NCBI GenBank assembly: GCA_036346255.1
Contig: CM070618.1
Span: 82,284,428-82,348,427, forward strand
DNA: 64,000 nt
Reading direction: 5' to 3'
Source of the DNA: Ampelocalamus luodianensis
Lineage: Eukaryota; Streptophyta; Magnoliopsida; Poales; Poaceae
A model generated the notes under the pieces. The model saw nothing but the letters and a program-made list of their open reading frames with translations. It searched no databases and had not been told where the DNA came from. Below, one piece after another: positions 42,060 through 53,525 of the stretch (positions are counted from its first letter, which is position 1; every line of letters starts with the position of its first letter). Both the position numbers and the translations under genes were made by a program.

Positions 42060-45000
42060 TCGAGAGTGTAAGAGAATTTCGACAAGACAATCAAGGAAGA
42101 CACACAAGGAGTTCAGGTACCATATGTTATTTGTAAAATTTGTCGTCATGAATTGTCTATAAAGTCTTCAGGTGAAATGAGACACTTGCTTAGACGTGCT
42201 GCAAAATGTAAGGCTAAGCAAGAATTGGCGAGGAGGTAGGCGCAACTGTAGTACAACCCCGACAGTACGGTACATAGCTGAGACCACAATCCTGAGGTAG
42301 CCCATCAATCTCTTTATCATTTAATTACTTCTGGGATTTACCTTTAGGCTTTGAGGAGTCTACAACTTTTGAAACTTACATAAGGAGCACATAATCCTAG
42401 ATTTTCAACCATTTCTAAACAGACAATAGCTAAGGATCTAGTTAAATGCTACAATGATGGCCATGATAAATTAAAAGAATTATTTAGTATGTGCACAATT
42501 TCGGTGGCTCTCACCTTGGGCATATGGAGTGATTAGGCTAGGAAAGATTATCTTAGTGTAGTTGCTCATTATGTTAATGACACCTGGGAAATAAAGAAAA
42601 GAATTATAGGTTTTAAATTAATTGATGTAACACATGTGTGAGAATATTGCGAACTGTATTATCAAAGTTGTGGAAGACTTTGGTCTTGTAAACAAAATAT
42701 TCTCAAATACTTTAGACAAATGCCGCTTCAAACTCTATGGCAATTGATATTCTTACTCCAATATTGATTATTGAGTACATACGTCAATTCTTTCTTGCTA
42801 CACCAGCGATGCACTTGTCATATTATTAACCTTACAGTAAAATACAGTTCGAAGAGGTTGACTTCATATATTAAAGCTTTATGCGATTTGATATCTTTCT
42901 TGAATAATTCTAACGTTAGAATAGCAAAATATATGAACTTCTGCAAGGCAATGGGTGTACGTCCAAGAAAATTGTTTGGATATACCGCTAAGATGGAACT
43001 CTACGTACTTGATGCTTAAGAGTATTTTACCATATAAGGGCACTTTTTATATTTGTATTCAAACACACCATCAAAGCCTTGATGGTAGTGTATAGGGCGG
43101 GAAAAAAGCTCATGACTCGTGAGCCAAATCGGCTCAAACCAAGCTCGAGCCAGCTCAGCTCGGGCTCGTGATCTTCTCAAGCCAAGCCAAGCCTCTCTTC
43201 TAGCTCGTAAATTTTTCGAGCCGAGCCCGAGCCGCTCGGTTAGCTTAGAGTTACAACCATCTTGGTCGTCTCTCCCAGACCCCCACCGACGTCTCCTTCC
43301 TCTCTCCCCACAGATCACACCATCGCCCATCTCGTCACCCTTCGGCTGCCGCTGCCCGCCGAGCACCACCGCTGACAATGACCCTCTCCTCTACCTCCAT
43401 GCTAGTCTAGACACCACCACCTCCCTCCGGACCCACCCAAGCACCGATGCCGCCACCTCCCTCCAAACTCAAGCACCGCCGTCGCCGCTTCCCTCCAAGT
43501 CCCTCCTCTTGCCCAGTCGAGTCGTCACCATCTTCGCCTCCTACCATCCTGGTGATGTCATCGTCGGATTCAAAGTTGTGGGGGAGGAGGAAGCTTCTAG
43601 CAAGATCCGCCCGATCGCGATGTCGCCGTGGCCATCGTCGTCATCGTCATCGTCACGGCAGAGCAACTAGTCGTTCTCTGTGGGGCACTACCACTCGCCG
43701 ACCTCCTCGTCCTCCTCCAGATCCTACTTCACTGGCCGTCTCATCCCCCACTCGTCCCCCTCCTCCGTCTCCCCCCATTTCTACGACGGAAGGGGCGGTG
43801 GCAGCCAAGGTCCACCACCCTCGGTCACAAGGGTGGCTTCGCCGCCGTGGTGGGCGCTGTTCCCCAGCGTGGACGAGCTCATCATCGAGCCACGAAGGAG
43901 GAGAGGCTTGGCGACGAAGAGGGCATCGTCGGGCAGGGAGCGAAGGGCCGTATGACATGAAGCAGTTGAGGTGGTCGGGGTGGGTGGAGTCGGCGGAGGT
44001 GAGGCGGGAGTAGAAGAGCTTGGGTGGGGAAGGGGAGGCGAATGTCAGGTGGAGCGGCGGTGGTCATCTCCGTGCTGGTCTCGATGGAGAAGGAGGTGCG
44101 GCGGCGTGGTGGATGCGCGAATGGAGAGGTGGTAGAGGGACAGAAGCTTGACTCGTGAGGGCTTGTGAGTCAGCTCGAGCCTAATGCCGAGCTGAGCCAC
44201 TGTTTTAGCTGAGCTTGAGCTAGCCAGGCTCAAGCCGGCTCGCCTTCGCTCGTTTCCAGCCCTAGCAATGTACTGTTGACTTAGTAGCATTGGTTTGTTG
44301 CCGAGAAGATACTTCAGTTTTTGAATTTTTTTTATGAAGTCACTGTTGTTTTGTCCACTGTGTATCATCTCCTATAATTGTGCATAGTATTTTACAGATT
44401 GCTACTCAGTTGAAGATGTATGAAAATGGCATAGTTTTTATGAGAGGCTATTATTACTATGAAATTAAAATACCTGAAATATTGGAGAGAAATCCATTTC
44501 CTATATGCATTTGCATTTATTTTATATCCTAGAGCTAAAATTCAAGGATTTGCTAATGTTCTTAATCTTCTTGGTGATGCTAGAGGCCTAGACTATTCTA
44601 ATTGTTTTGAAGATGTTTGTTCTTGATTTACCAAGGTTTTTCAAATGTATAAAAATAAGTTTCAGGGAGTTCGCTTGCAATGACTTCCACTACCACCCAC
44701 CTCAGTTAAGATCTGGAGTGTTGGTTCACTTGCAAAGACAAATTTGTAGAGCAAAATTTGGGATGCAGGTTCTTTCTCTAGGTCCAGGGGTTCTACAATG
44801 ACACATTCTCAACCAAGACCAACTCCCACCCAAGGTGTGAAGAACTATCTGGCTATCTGTACAACGATATGATGGATTTCAACTCAGAAGATTTCGAAAT
44901 TTTACAATAGTGACGTACCCATAAGTTAACATATCCCGTGCTATCCATATTTGCACGTGATGCGTTAACTGTTCCTGTATTAACGGTTTCCTCCGAGTTC

Positions 45001-45180
45001 GTTTTCAGTCTTACTGAAAGAATATTGGAGGAGAGAAAAACACCTCATGAGTGAGATAGTGGAGATACTTCTAACTCTGAAGTATTGGGAACAAGCTAAT
45101 GCACAAACACAACACTCTGTAGAAAATCTAGAGTTGTTGGATATGTTCAAAAATTTGTATCTAGACAACGAAACTTAGTA
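42060..45180 (+). pseudogene. hAT transposase, decayed
   Basis: Blocks in order: a BED-type zinc finger near 42110-42230 (CKICRHELS, HLLRRAAKC); a catalytic core near 42790-43060 (LHQRCTCHIINLTVK, AKYMNFCKAMG, RWNSTYLML); after the nested insertion, LKYLKYWREIPFPICI and RAKIQGFANVLNLLGD near 44460-44590; and the hAT dimerisation domain near 44940-45170 (LTVPVLTVSS, ILEERK, ENLELLDMFKNLYLD). BED finger binds DNA; the RNase-H-like core would cut and join it; the C-terminus dimerises. Many stops and frame changes show inactivity. Confidence 0.82.
43093..44264. mobile_element. Non-autonomous hAT-like element nested in the hAT transposase
   Basis: Ends TAGGGCGGGAAA and, inverted, TAGGGCTGGAAA, with CTCGAGC-rich subterminal repeats. 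Flanks GTAGTGTA (43085-43092) and GCAATGTA (44265-44272) agree at 6 of 8 bases, the duplication length of hAT elements. It splits the core of the host transposase between the RWNSTYLML block and LKYLKYW. The GC-rich interior is open in several frames but low-complexity. Confidence 0.78.
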
Positions 45181-45750
45181 CATGGATGTATGTAGAGCTA
45201 TAGGTTGTACTCTCTTTCTTTTGCTAATGTTTTCTCATGTTGAGTTTTTACTTAGCAAAAGTTTTAACGAGACAATCATTTAAACATTAATAAAGCTCTT
45301 TATTACATTTTCAATATGTTTGTCTCATTTTACAATTTTCATATGTATTTCCAAATTTCTACATATTTTTTATGATTTTTTTAAACCCGGGGTGCAGAAT
45401 CTGGGATCCGGGTTCTTTCTCTAGGTCTAGGGGTTCTACAATGACACATTCCCAACCAAGACCAATTCCCACCCAAGGTGTGAAAAACTATCTGGCTATC
45501 TGGACAACGATGTGATGAATTTCAACTCAGAATGCTTCAAAATTTTGCATTGGGGGCGTACCCATAAATTAACATATCCCATGCTATCCATATTTGCACG
45601 TAATGTGTTAACTATTTCTGTCTTGATGGTTTCCTCGAGTTCACTTTCAGTCTTTCTGAAAGAATATTAGAGGAGAGAAGAATATGTCTCATGAGTACGA
45701 TTGTGGATATACTTCTAACTGTGAAGGACTGGAAAGAAGCTGATGTATGG
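44762..45750 (+). repeat. Tandem duplication of the hAT dimerisation segment
   Basis: About 340 bp from GGTTCTTTCTCTAGGT to GGAA(C/G)AAGCT at 44768-45100 recurs at 45409-45748, offset about 641 bp, with roughly one difference in ten bases. Both copies read the LTVSS...ILEER region. Confidence 0.85.
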
Positions 45751-45904
45751 ATATTTAAATTTTTTTAAGCTAAAACAGGCTATACGGCCCAACACGACCT
45801 GAAATTCCGTCGTGCCACGCCTAAGTCTGCATTCAGCCCACGAGCCAGCCCGGCCCGAGCCTAACCATGTTGGGCTGGCACGGCCGTGCCAGGTGGCCTA
45901 TCTG

Positions 45905-47628
45905 GCCATGGCTTACATATTTGCATAGGTGATGGACTGATGCTAGCGACTGCTACGCGTCTGCGACACGGACGTCTTTGCCTTTCGGCCTGAAAGCACC
46001 TGTCTGGTTCGAATAAAACACACGCCCATCTGGGCAAATACCGCGGCCTCTGGCCGCGGGCTCGTCGCGTTTGTTTGTCGATTTGCGCTTGCTTCGCTGC
46101 GACTGCAAGCTCCCTTCCCTTTCCTCCTCTCGCCGGACGCGTACAAGTTTAGCACTCCCACTTCCCTTATTCACGCCGCTGTCATGCGTGTGATGTGTAC
46201 CGCCATCAGGATCGCTTCCGATATGTATGCCGCGCCGTATTAAATAGGTTAGCAAAGGCACATGTTAGTTGTTAGGTGCAGACGTGCACTTGTCATCCAA
46301 TTGTCCCGTAGTTGTCAGCAACATGATCATCACATCACTTGGGTGTTTACGTCAATTTTTTTTTTTATAGAATTTACGTCAAAGGAAAAAAAAACATCAC
46401 TTGGGTGGGGTCTCCGTCGCCAGCGGTGTCGGCGTATTTGATTCTGAATTTCTGGTCGACCTCTGCACGACACCGTGGGGCCCAACATATCTTGTCGCGT
46501 CCGAATCACACGGTTATTCCTTTCGAATGCTCCGGGGTTATAGCATTGAAGCAATTTTAATGGTGCTGATACGTTCAATGTTCTCTGAAAAAAAAAGACG
46601 GTTGCCTTTGCATCATCCAGACGGTTGTATGCCGTGGAGGCGTGGAAGAGACCATCTGCTTTGTGCCAACCTTGCACAGAATATGGTTTAAGTGATGTTG
46701 ATAGATTTTGTAAAGTTTTGATTCCCTGAGAGAAGGATGACACCGGCCTCTATAATTGTACATTTCATTTCCAACGATAACTATTAACTAACGAATCGAT
46801 GCACCTGAGAGTTCACATTTGCCTAGTAATTGAAGTGCGCTTCTGTTCATATACATCGGCGTGTACGTAAATGCCATAGTAGTTGTTGTAAATTTCATAT
46901 ACACCATCCCAAAATATGGATACCTAAAGAAATGTTTTTTTAGACCATACCTAAAGAATATTTTGTAAGGATATTTTTCTATCACAGCAAAAATTTTGGT
47001 ACTGCAAAACACCACTGAATTATTCTGGCACGCATAATAATTCAAAATTATGAATACGCCAACTGCCAACTTTGCAAAAATATCAGTAAAATGACACTAG
47101 GATGCTAATTTCAAACATATAAGTACGCCAAGGCGATTTGACAAGTAGGAATGAACTGAATGCAACTATGGAAAATTGTTTTGGGATGGTCCACTACTCC
47201 ATCCTTAGAAACACATGGAATTGCCACGGTGTTCAGTATGAACATTTGGAATTCGTTTTGAGCACGAGGAGGCGGGACCCGGGACCTGCACAGCTACGCC
47301 TTCCCCAGTTCCCGGCCCAACTAATCGAATCAACAAAAAACAACACAGCCTAATCCTAATGCTGTACTGTCTGCAGCTCCATTGGCACGCGCCAAAATGC
47401 CAAAATAATCAAGGACCAGATGGTGGTGTGTCATACGTAGAAATCATTCGCCTTACGCGACTATGCTTCAAATTTTCTTTGAAACTGACCGCGTTCGAAT
47501 GTTTAGTTTATATGTATACATCTAGAGACATATATAATAAGAAATATTATTTAAATGGTACTCACGTGTACACAAAAATAGATAGTGCATGGTAACCCAA
47601 ATTAAATTTCTATGCCTAAAAAAAACAA
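45905..47628. other. Intergenic stretch, nothing identified
   Basis: Contains a small repeat at 46325-46420, where ACATCACTTGGGTG and TTTACGTCAA each occur twice around T and A runs. No coding supported. Confidence 0.4.
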
Positions 47629-47630
47629 TA

Positions 47631-47893
47631 CTCCATGTGGTCACAAAAGGAGGTCTCATTAGAATGCGTGCACTTAAGTCGTATCAATTTTGACAAAAAT
47701 ATTATTATCTAAAGTATGTAGTTTGAAACTTTGGATGTACGAAAATGATATGAGTAAATTTGTTACGAAAAATACTTTCATAGCATTACATTTTTATATC
47801 TTTTTTAAAAATATGATGGTAAATTTAGTTGTTAAAGTGACATCTTGTTGACTTTGAAAAGTCAAAAATAACTTCTTTTGTGAATGAAAAGAG
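47631..47893. mobile_element. Stowaway-like MITE (Tc1/Mariner type), diverged
   Basis: CTCCATGTGGTCACAAAAGGAG at the left and, on the other strand, CTCTTTTCATTCACAAAAGAAG at the right form imperfect TIRs, with TA on both flanks (47629-47630 and 47894-47895). AT-rich, no coding. Confidence 0.65.
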
Positions 47894-47989
47894 TAGTAGA
47901 TGGATCAAATGTAACGCAGTGAGTCTCGCAAAAAAAACACATTGAGCAACATCGCAAATCGCCAAATCCAATGTCACTGACTAAGAAGA

Positions 47990-48292
47990 GTTTTTGAAAC
48001 AAAATAGCAAAAATAACCTCCAAATGAAATGAAAAAAATAGCACCTCTATCGCGAAAACGCCACGGTAGAGGGCTATCACGCACCCATATTGCGGTAGGC
48101 CACATGCCGCTAGCCTAGTCCGCGACAAGTGCCGCGCGCAGGCGACTTGCCTCGGATTGGGTTAGCATCATGTGGCCTGCCATGATCTATGTGCATGACA
48201 GGTCCACTGCCGCAGCAGCGTTTTCATACGATAGAGACATCATTTTGTCATTCGTTTTTAGATTGACTATTTTTGCTATTTTGCAAAAAATA
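47990..48292. mobile_element. Short MULE-like MITE
   Basis: Left TIR TTTTTGAAACAAAATAGCAAAAATAACC is mirrored by right GACTATTTTTGCTATTTTGCAAAAAA. The core is GC-richer (48055-48225). A clean 9-bp duplication was not found, possibly because the right end is part of a tandem array. Confidence 0.55.
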
Positions 48293-48695
48293 TTTGCTAA
48301 AAATTCAGTCAAGCGAGAGCAACTACTCCGCTCAAGGTGATCATTACTTAAACGCACCACTTTTTATCAAAACGCCCACTCTCTTACTTTTTTTTTCCCC
48401 CAAACCCACTTTTATATAGACTATTTTTGCTATTTTGCAATAAAAAAGTGTTAAAAACTCAGACAAACGAAGAGCAACTACTCCGCTCAAGATAGTCTGT
48501 TACTTAAGCGCACCACTTTTATCAAAACGCTCACTCTCTTACTTTTTTTTCCCTTAACTCACTTTTATATAAACTATTTTTGCTATTTTGCAATAAAAAA
48601 GTGTTAAAAACTCAGACAAACGAAGAGCAACTACTCCACTCAAAATGGTCTGTTACTTAAGCGCACCACTTTTACCAAAAACGTCCACTCCCCCT
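48269..48695. repeat. Three tandem copies of a 154-bp unit upstream of IPCS
   Basis: GACTATTTTTGCTATTTTGCAA begins units at about 48265, 48419 and 48572. Each unit continues through GAGCAACTACTCC(G/A)CTCAA, TTACTTAA(A/G)CGCACCACTTTT and CACTCTCTTACTTTTTTTT. The last is partial and runs into the IPCS leader. Each of the first two ends with a TATATA motif. Confidence 0.88.
48566..48573 (+). promoter_or_regulatory. Candidate TATA box of IPCS, inside the tandem array
   Basis: TATATAAA, 460 bp before the start codon, with a weaker TATATAGA in the previous unit (48413). Whether transcription starts here is not shown. Confidence 0.35.
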
Positions 48696-49032
48696 CGCCC
48701 TTTTTCCCGAACCCACCCTCCAATCCCCGATTCAAACCGTCGACGCCGTCGCTGCGTGACTCCTCAGCGGCGGCCTGACCACCCACTCCCACTCGTCGCG
48801 TCGCCGGAGATTGCATTAACGCCCCCTCCCCTCCCGTCGCCGAGGCCCCAAAGCCAGCCGCTTTGGGCCGTCGTCCACTCGGCGGCGGCGGCGGCGATCT
48901 CGCGGCGGTCCCGAGGTGGCGAATTCCGGCGCGGGATGCGGCGATACCAGCAGTGATGTGCGGATCGGAGCATGGGTGTGAGCCCACCAGGAGGTAGCAT
49001 TAGGGGGCGGACGAGGAGCGAGGGCTTCGACC

Positions 49033-52000
49033 ATGGCGATTTACATCGCACGGGAGGCTACCAAGGTATCGATTCGTTGGTACTTGTGGGTTTGCCCCCA
49101 TATTCTAGGTATCGTTTGTGATTTTTTTTCTCGATTGGTGTCTGTGCAGCTATGGAGGAAGGTGAGCGCGGAGACGTCGGTGGAGCTACAGCTTCTGCTC
49201 GAGAAGTGGCGCTTGCTCCTTGCCGGATTGGTGTTTCAGGTGAACCTCTCAATTAATTTCGTTATTTGTCTTCCGTGTGTGCAATAACCCGGTTGTGGTG
49301 TGCTTTGTTAATTGTCACTGCTATTTTGAGGGTGTTTCAAAAAATTTCATGTCGCGGATGGTTCACCCCCTTTTTCTTTTGCATTTTTAGTTAGCCCTGC
49401 ATTGTATAATTGCTGCTAATTTTTTGTGTTGGATTTGGGGGACTGGTACGAATCCTATGATGAGTTTGTCTTGAGGTGTACTTGATTGAACTAAGCGTGC
49501 TAATTTATACCTCAGTTTGTGCTAAGGCCGTGGCTGATTGAACCTTTGCATGAACACTATCTGTTTGTACATTTATATGCATGTCGATTTGTTATTGATC
49601 AGGAGGAGAGTATTGGAGAAATATGTATGGCGTGAAATTTGTTCTGTGATATGTGTTCTGTATGTACAGCATTAAAACTGAAGAGCTTGTGAGATATGTT
49701 GTGTACAATAGCTGCAAATTCACATGGAAAGTATATACATCATTAAGATACAAGAGCTTATGATATATGTTGCATGTTGTGTGCAATAGCTGCTAACTCA
49801 CACGGAAAGTAGTAGAAGCGCGGGCTAGCTCTTTATTCAAATGTCGGTTGAGCTGGAGCCAGGGTCAAAAGCAATATACCTTCATACATGTCGTGTTGTG
49901 GGACTAAATTATCGCCTTGTGTCTTCGCCGCTAGTTTCCCTGAATCGAGACAACTAGCATGTTGGTGCCCCCTGTGAATGTTACATAAATTGCCTCTTAT
50001 GTTTGTCTAGATTTTGCAAGTCTTAATTTATGTTTTGAGTTCTTTCAAAAATCATGCTGCACTTGCTATCCAATTATTTTGACATTTCTTCTCTTGCATG
50101 AAGTCTCCTTCAAACCATTATTGTTATGCATGTAATCATGCCCATGTGGACAACAGTTAGGTATATTGAACTGAAGGCTGTTATCAGCGAGTTTTCTGAG
50201 AATGCTCTGTGTATCCATGCAAGAATTTTTCAGAGTCCTTTGCTGTTTTTCATTGGAACGGTACCCTATAGAAAACTTTTAGGAAACAAAAATAGCATCA
50301 CTAGCCCTCATGAGAGATGCTGCACACATAACATTCTTTGGCTAGCTTGACTTAAAATGTAGGAGATGCATGCATTCAAACTTCAAGTGTTGCCTATCTC
50401 TTGACACTAAAATTAAACTATGCAACCATATTCTTTGACATCCCTTGCCTTTGGTTATATCCATGTCTGAGATGTCCTGGCAATCTGCCTCAACTACTAA
50501 TATAATTTCTTTCTCCTCGTAATTTATTCAGGATCTCTTTTTGATAGAGTGCAAAGTTCATGATATCTGGCTTTTTCATTATTCTTCATTGTCTTCTACA
50601 ATTTACTTATTAACATATTTTTATCAGTTCATTAATGGATGATTTTGGAGATTCATGCAATCGTTTTACCTATAATTAGTACATTCATGGACTGGCTGCT
50701 CGAGGAGTACATTACTTGCATCGGCCCGGGCCACTACTCCAGGACTTGGGATTTATGGCCCTTCCGGTATGTCATCTGCTTATAGTTCAGTTCATATTAT
50801 TTAAAGAATACTTTGTACTGATTTGTTTGTGTCACTGGTGGCACTTCTCCGTATTTTTAGGAGCTCGGGCAAGACAAAGGTTATCTTAGTGAGAGTGTAT
50901 TCACTGTCATCTTCATTTCCTTTCTGTTGGTAGGTGACTCACTTGCTTCAATACATGTTGATTATAACACGAAGAGTGTCTGCATGCTTTATAATGCCTT
51001 TTTCTTCTCATATCTGGGATAAGTTGACCTGGGATCTGAACAAGTAAAAATGTAAATGAAAGATCCACAGGATAGTATTGAGAAGTAACCAACACAGTTC
51101 AAAGTCAATCTCATTGAGAATAAATATGAGAAGTGATGGCTATCTAGATTGATATGTGAAATTTACATAATTTATCTCAATGGGATTTTGCGGCATGAAG
51201 ACAATGGATCTGTGATGGTCCTTAGTTCATTGGGGGGATAAACACTGACAGGAGGAAGGGCGGACGGCGTCGACTTGGTGGGATGAGGGATTAGAGTATT
51301 AGACTATAGATGAGGGTGAAGAACCTTTGAGAGAGATACTTGAGACTAATTCATATTCTTATCGCTTGATTGATAATGAATACATGTTATCCTTTTTATA
51401 GGGACAACCCGACTTGACTCCTAAGGAACCACCTTCATCCTTATGAAAACCTATCTCTAATACTGGAAACCTATCTCTAATAGATAGAATATATTTATAG
51501 GAAAGTAAACCCATCTAACAAGGAAACTAACTATTCTTATATCTATTTTCCAACTAATAATGCAACCTCGGCCTGCATTAACAGCGTGTGGTTTCTACAG
51601 TACCCATGATACTGTTCACACGTGAATAATAATTCCAGCACGTGACAGGATTTGCGAATTCCTGTTTGATAAATTATTGGCATCTTCGATATGAACTACT
51701 ATATGGTAATTTGGAGCTTCCATTTAGTGCATAATTTTTAGGTTTGTTTTGGTTGGGTACTAGAAGTTTTTCTTGAATTTGCCATCTCTAATACCAAACA
51801 AAATTATTTTTATGATATTTGTTACACCATTTTCTTGTAAGATTAGGATGTCACATTGGTCAAATATACTTATTTGTGGTGGATTATACCCGAGTCTTTT
51901 CTGTGCTTTGCTCCTCTCTACATCTTTCACAGAATTTTCTTTCTGATACTAGTTTCTTATAATGATCGATCATATATTAGAATTATGAGCTTTGACATTT

Positions 52001-53525
52001 TATTCATGGTATTGCAGTGGAGTTTTCATCCTTTTATTTATCATAGCAAGCGTTTCTACACTGTTCTACTCTGGCGCAGGGTGCTGGCTTTTTTAGTTGT
52101 AAGTGTGGTTGTCCTAAGTCTTAACTTATATTATGTGTACATAATTATATACACGATTCAACAAGTTACCTTTTTTCCCCTCCAGGCTTCACAGTTTTTG
52201 CGGATTATTACATTCTATTCCACTCAGCTTCCTGGTCCAAATTATCACTGTCGTGAGGTAACCTTAAATTCTCATTATACTGTCACTCATGAGAGCATGT
52301 CATGAAGGCCTACTGAAGCCATTTACATTTGCTTTGATAGGGCTCGAAACTAGCCACTCTTCCACCACCCAATAATGCACTTGAAGTGCTCCTGATCAAC
52401 TGTAAGCTTTTCATTTGTTGGGTTGACTGTTGTGGGTGGAAAGTTCTTGTGATTTTCAAATTGTTCTTTGCAGTTCCTCGTGGAGTGCTTTTTGGTTGTG
52501 GTGATCTGATATTTTCATCTCACATGATCTTTACTCTTGTTTTCGTGCGTACATACCATAAATATGGATCAAAGAGGTATTGAAATCAAGTGTGCGTGCT
52601 CATGTGTCTCTGTGGGTGTTTGTGTTTGTAATTTGTGGGATTTAATTTTGCTTTCAGTTGCGTGCCAACTCGGTACTCTGATCACATGCTCTAGTCTCAC
52701 TGGTCGATCTTGTTTTTCTAGGTTGATTAAGCTCTTTGCTTGGCTGATGGCTATAATTCAGAGTCTTCTTATAATTGCTTCTCGCAAGCACTACACTGTG
52801 GATGTTGTTGTTGCTTGGTAGGATAAAATTCCATTTTAGTGATATGATTATCTTGCAGTGGCATCTGCCTTCCTTTTTAGACATTCTTTTTCTGCAGGTA
52901 TACTGTCAATTTGGTTGTATTCTTTGTTGACCAGAAGCTGCCAGGTACCCTCTTTTACCCTCATGGAATCATATAGTAATTTCCGTATGTTGCATTTTGC
53001 AACAAGCTTTGCTGTCAATTCTGCAGAAATGCCAGATCGTACAAGTGGATTATCTTTGCTTCCAGTAAGTGCAAAAGATAAAGATGGTAGGATGAAGGAA
53101 GAGCTCCATAAGCTTGAGAAGGACAACAAAACGAAGGATGAGTTCCATAAGTTGTTAAATGGAAACACTGTTGATTCCGCTGATCGGGTATTATAGAGCA
53201 TTTATCAACCACCTCACATTTTCTAGATTCTGAATTATTTAATAGTTTTGTGTACTTTTTTATGCACACATTTGTAGTTAAATTACATTTTTGGTATAGT
53301 TTATATAAAGATGAAATATATGACAGATTTGTAGTCCAATTACAATATAACCTCAAATCATCATATGCTGGGACTTCGTATGTAGATTGTACACATGTAG
53401 CTCTTTTGCCATTCTCCTAATGCATCTGTTCCTGATTATTCCAGCGACAACGAGTGCAGATGAACGGAAAGCATGGCGAAGACATCAACCACACACACTC
53501 TGATGCCACTCCCAATGGTACATGA
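49033..53525 (+). CDS. IPCS: Inositol phosphorylceramide synthase, twelve exons, 326 aa
   Basis: Exons 49033-49065, 49150-49239, 50680-50766, 50861-50929, 52018-52098, 52186-52257, 52341-52401, 52474-52576, 52722-52817, 52898-52944, 53027-53187 and 53445-53525 join in frame (981 nt) with GT-AG introns. The enzyme moves inositol phosphate from phosphatidylinositol to ceramide in Golgi membranes, releasing diacylglycerol; Arabidopsis ERH1/IPCS2 is the known relative. Conserved blocks: YIHGLAARGVHYLHRPGP, ITFYSTQLPGPNYHCRE, then CGDLIFSSHMIFT (H181) and SRKHYTVDVVVAWYT (H222, D226), the lipid-phosphatase-like catalytic triad. Six membrane helices are expected for the family. The C-terminal tail holds a short internal repeat, EELHKL...DEFHKLLNG. 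Start MAIYIAREATK matches the family's short first exon. Intron 4 (1.1 kb) holds an LTR-like insertion. Confidence 0.96.
51215..51640 (-). repeat. LTR-like fragment in IPCS intron 4
   Basis: Reads on the minus strand with a TATA-like motif (rc of CCTTTTTATAGGG, about 51390) and repeats of AAACCTATCTCTAATA (51448-51482). The texture (AGAATATATTTATAGG, AACTAACTATTC) is that of small copia LTRs. Exact ends and a target duplication were not found. Spliced out with the intron. Confidence 0.45.

Larger units (their letters stand above)
41935..45904 (+). mobile_element. hAT element with BED finger and decayed transposase
   Basis: The ends CAGATGTGCCATGTTAGCCAG (left) and, on the other strand, CAGATAGGCCACCTGGCACGG (right) are similar, and GGCC-rich subterminal sequence (AGCCCGGCCCGAGCC) lies near both. 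A clean 8-bp target duplication was not seen (GAGATTGC/GCCATGGC). Between the ends, on the plus strand, is a transposase in pieces, with one 1172-bp insertion (43093-44264) and a duplicated C-terminal segment. Confidence 0.7.

Noticed and set aside
43119..44040. Host gene suggested by overlapping open frames
   Set aside because: The stretch lies wholly inside a TIR-bounded hAT-like element and is low-complexity.
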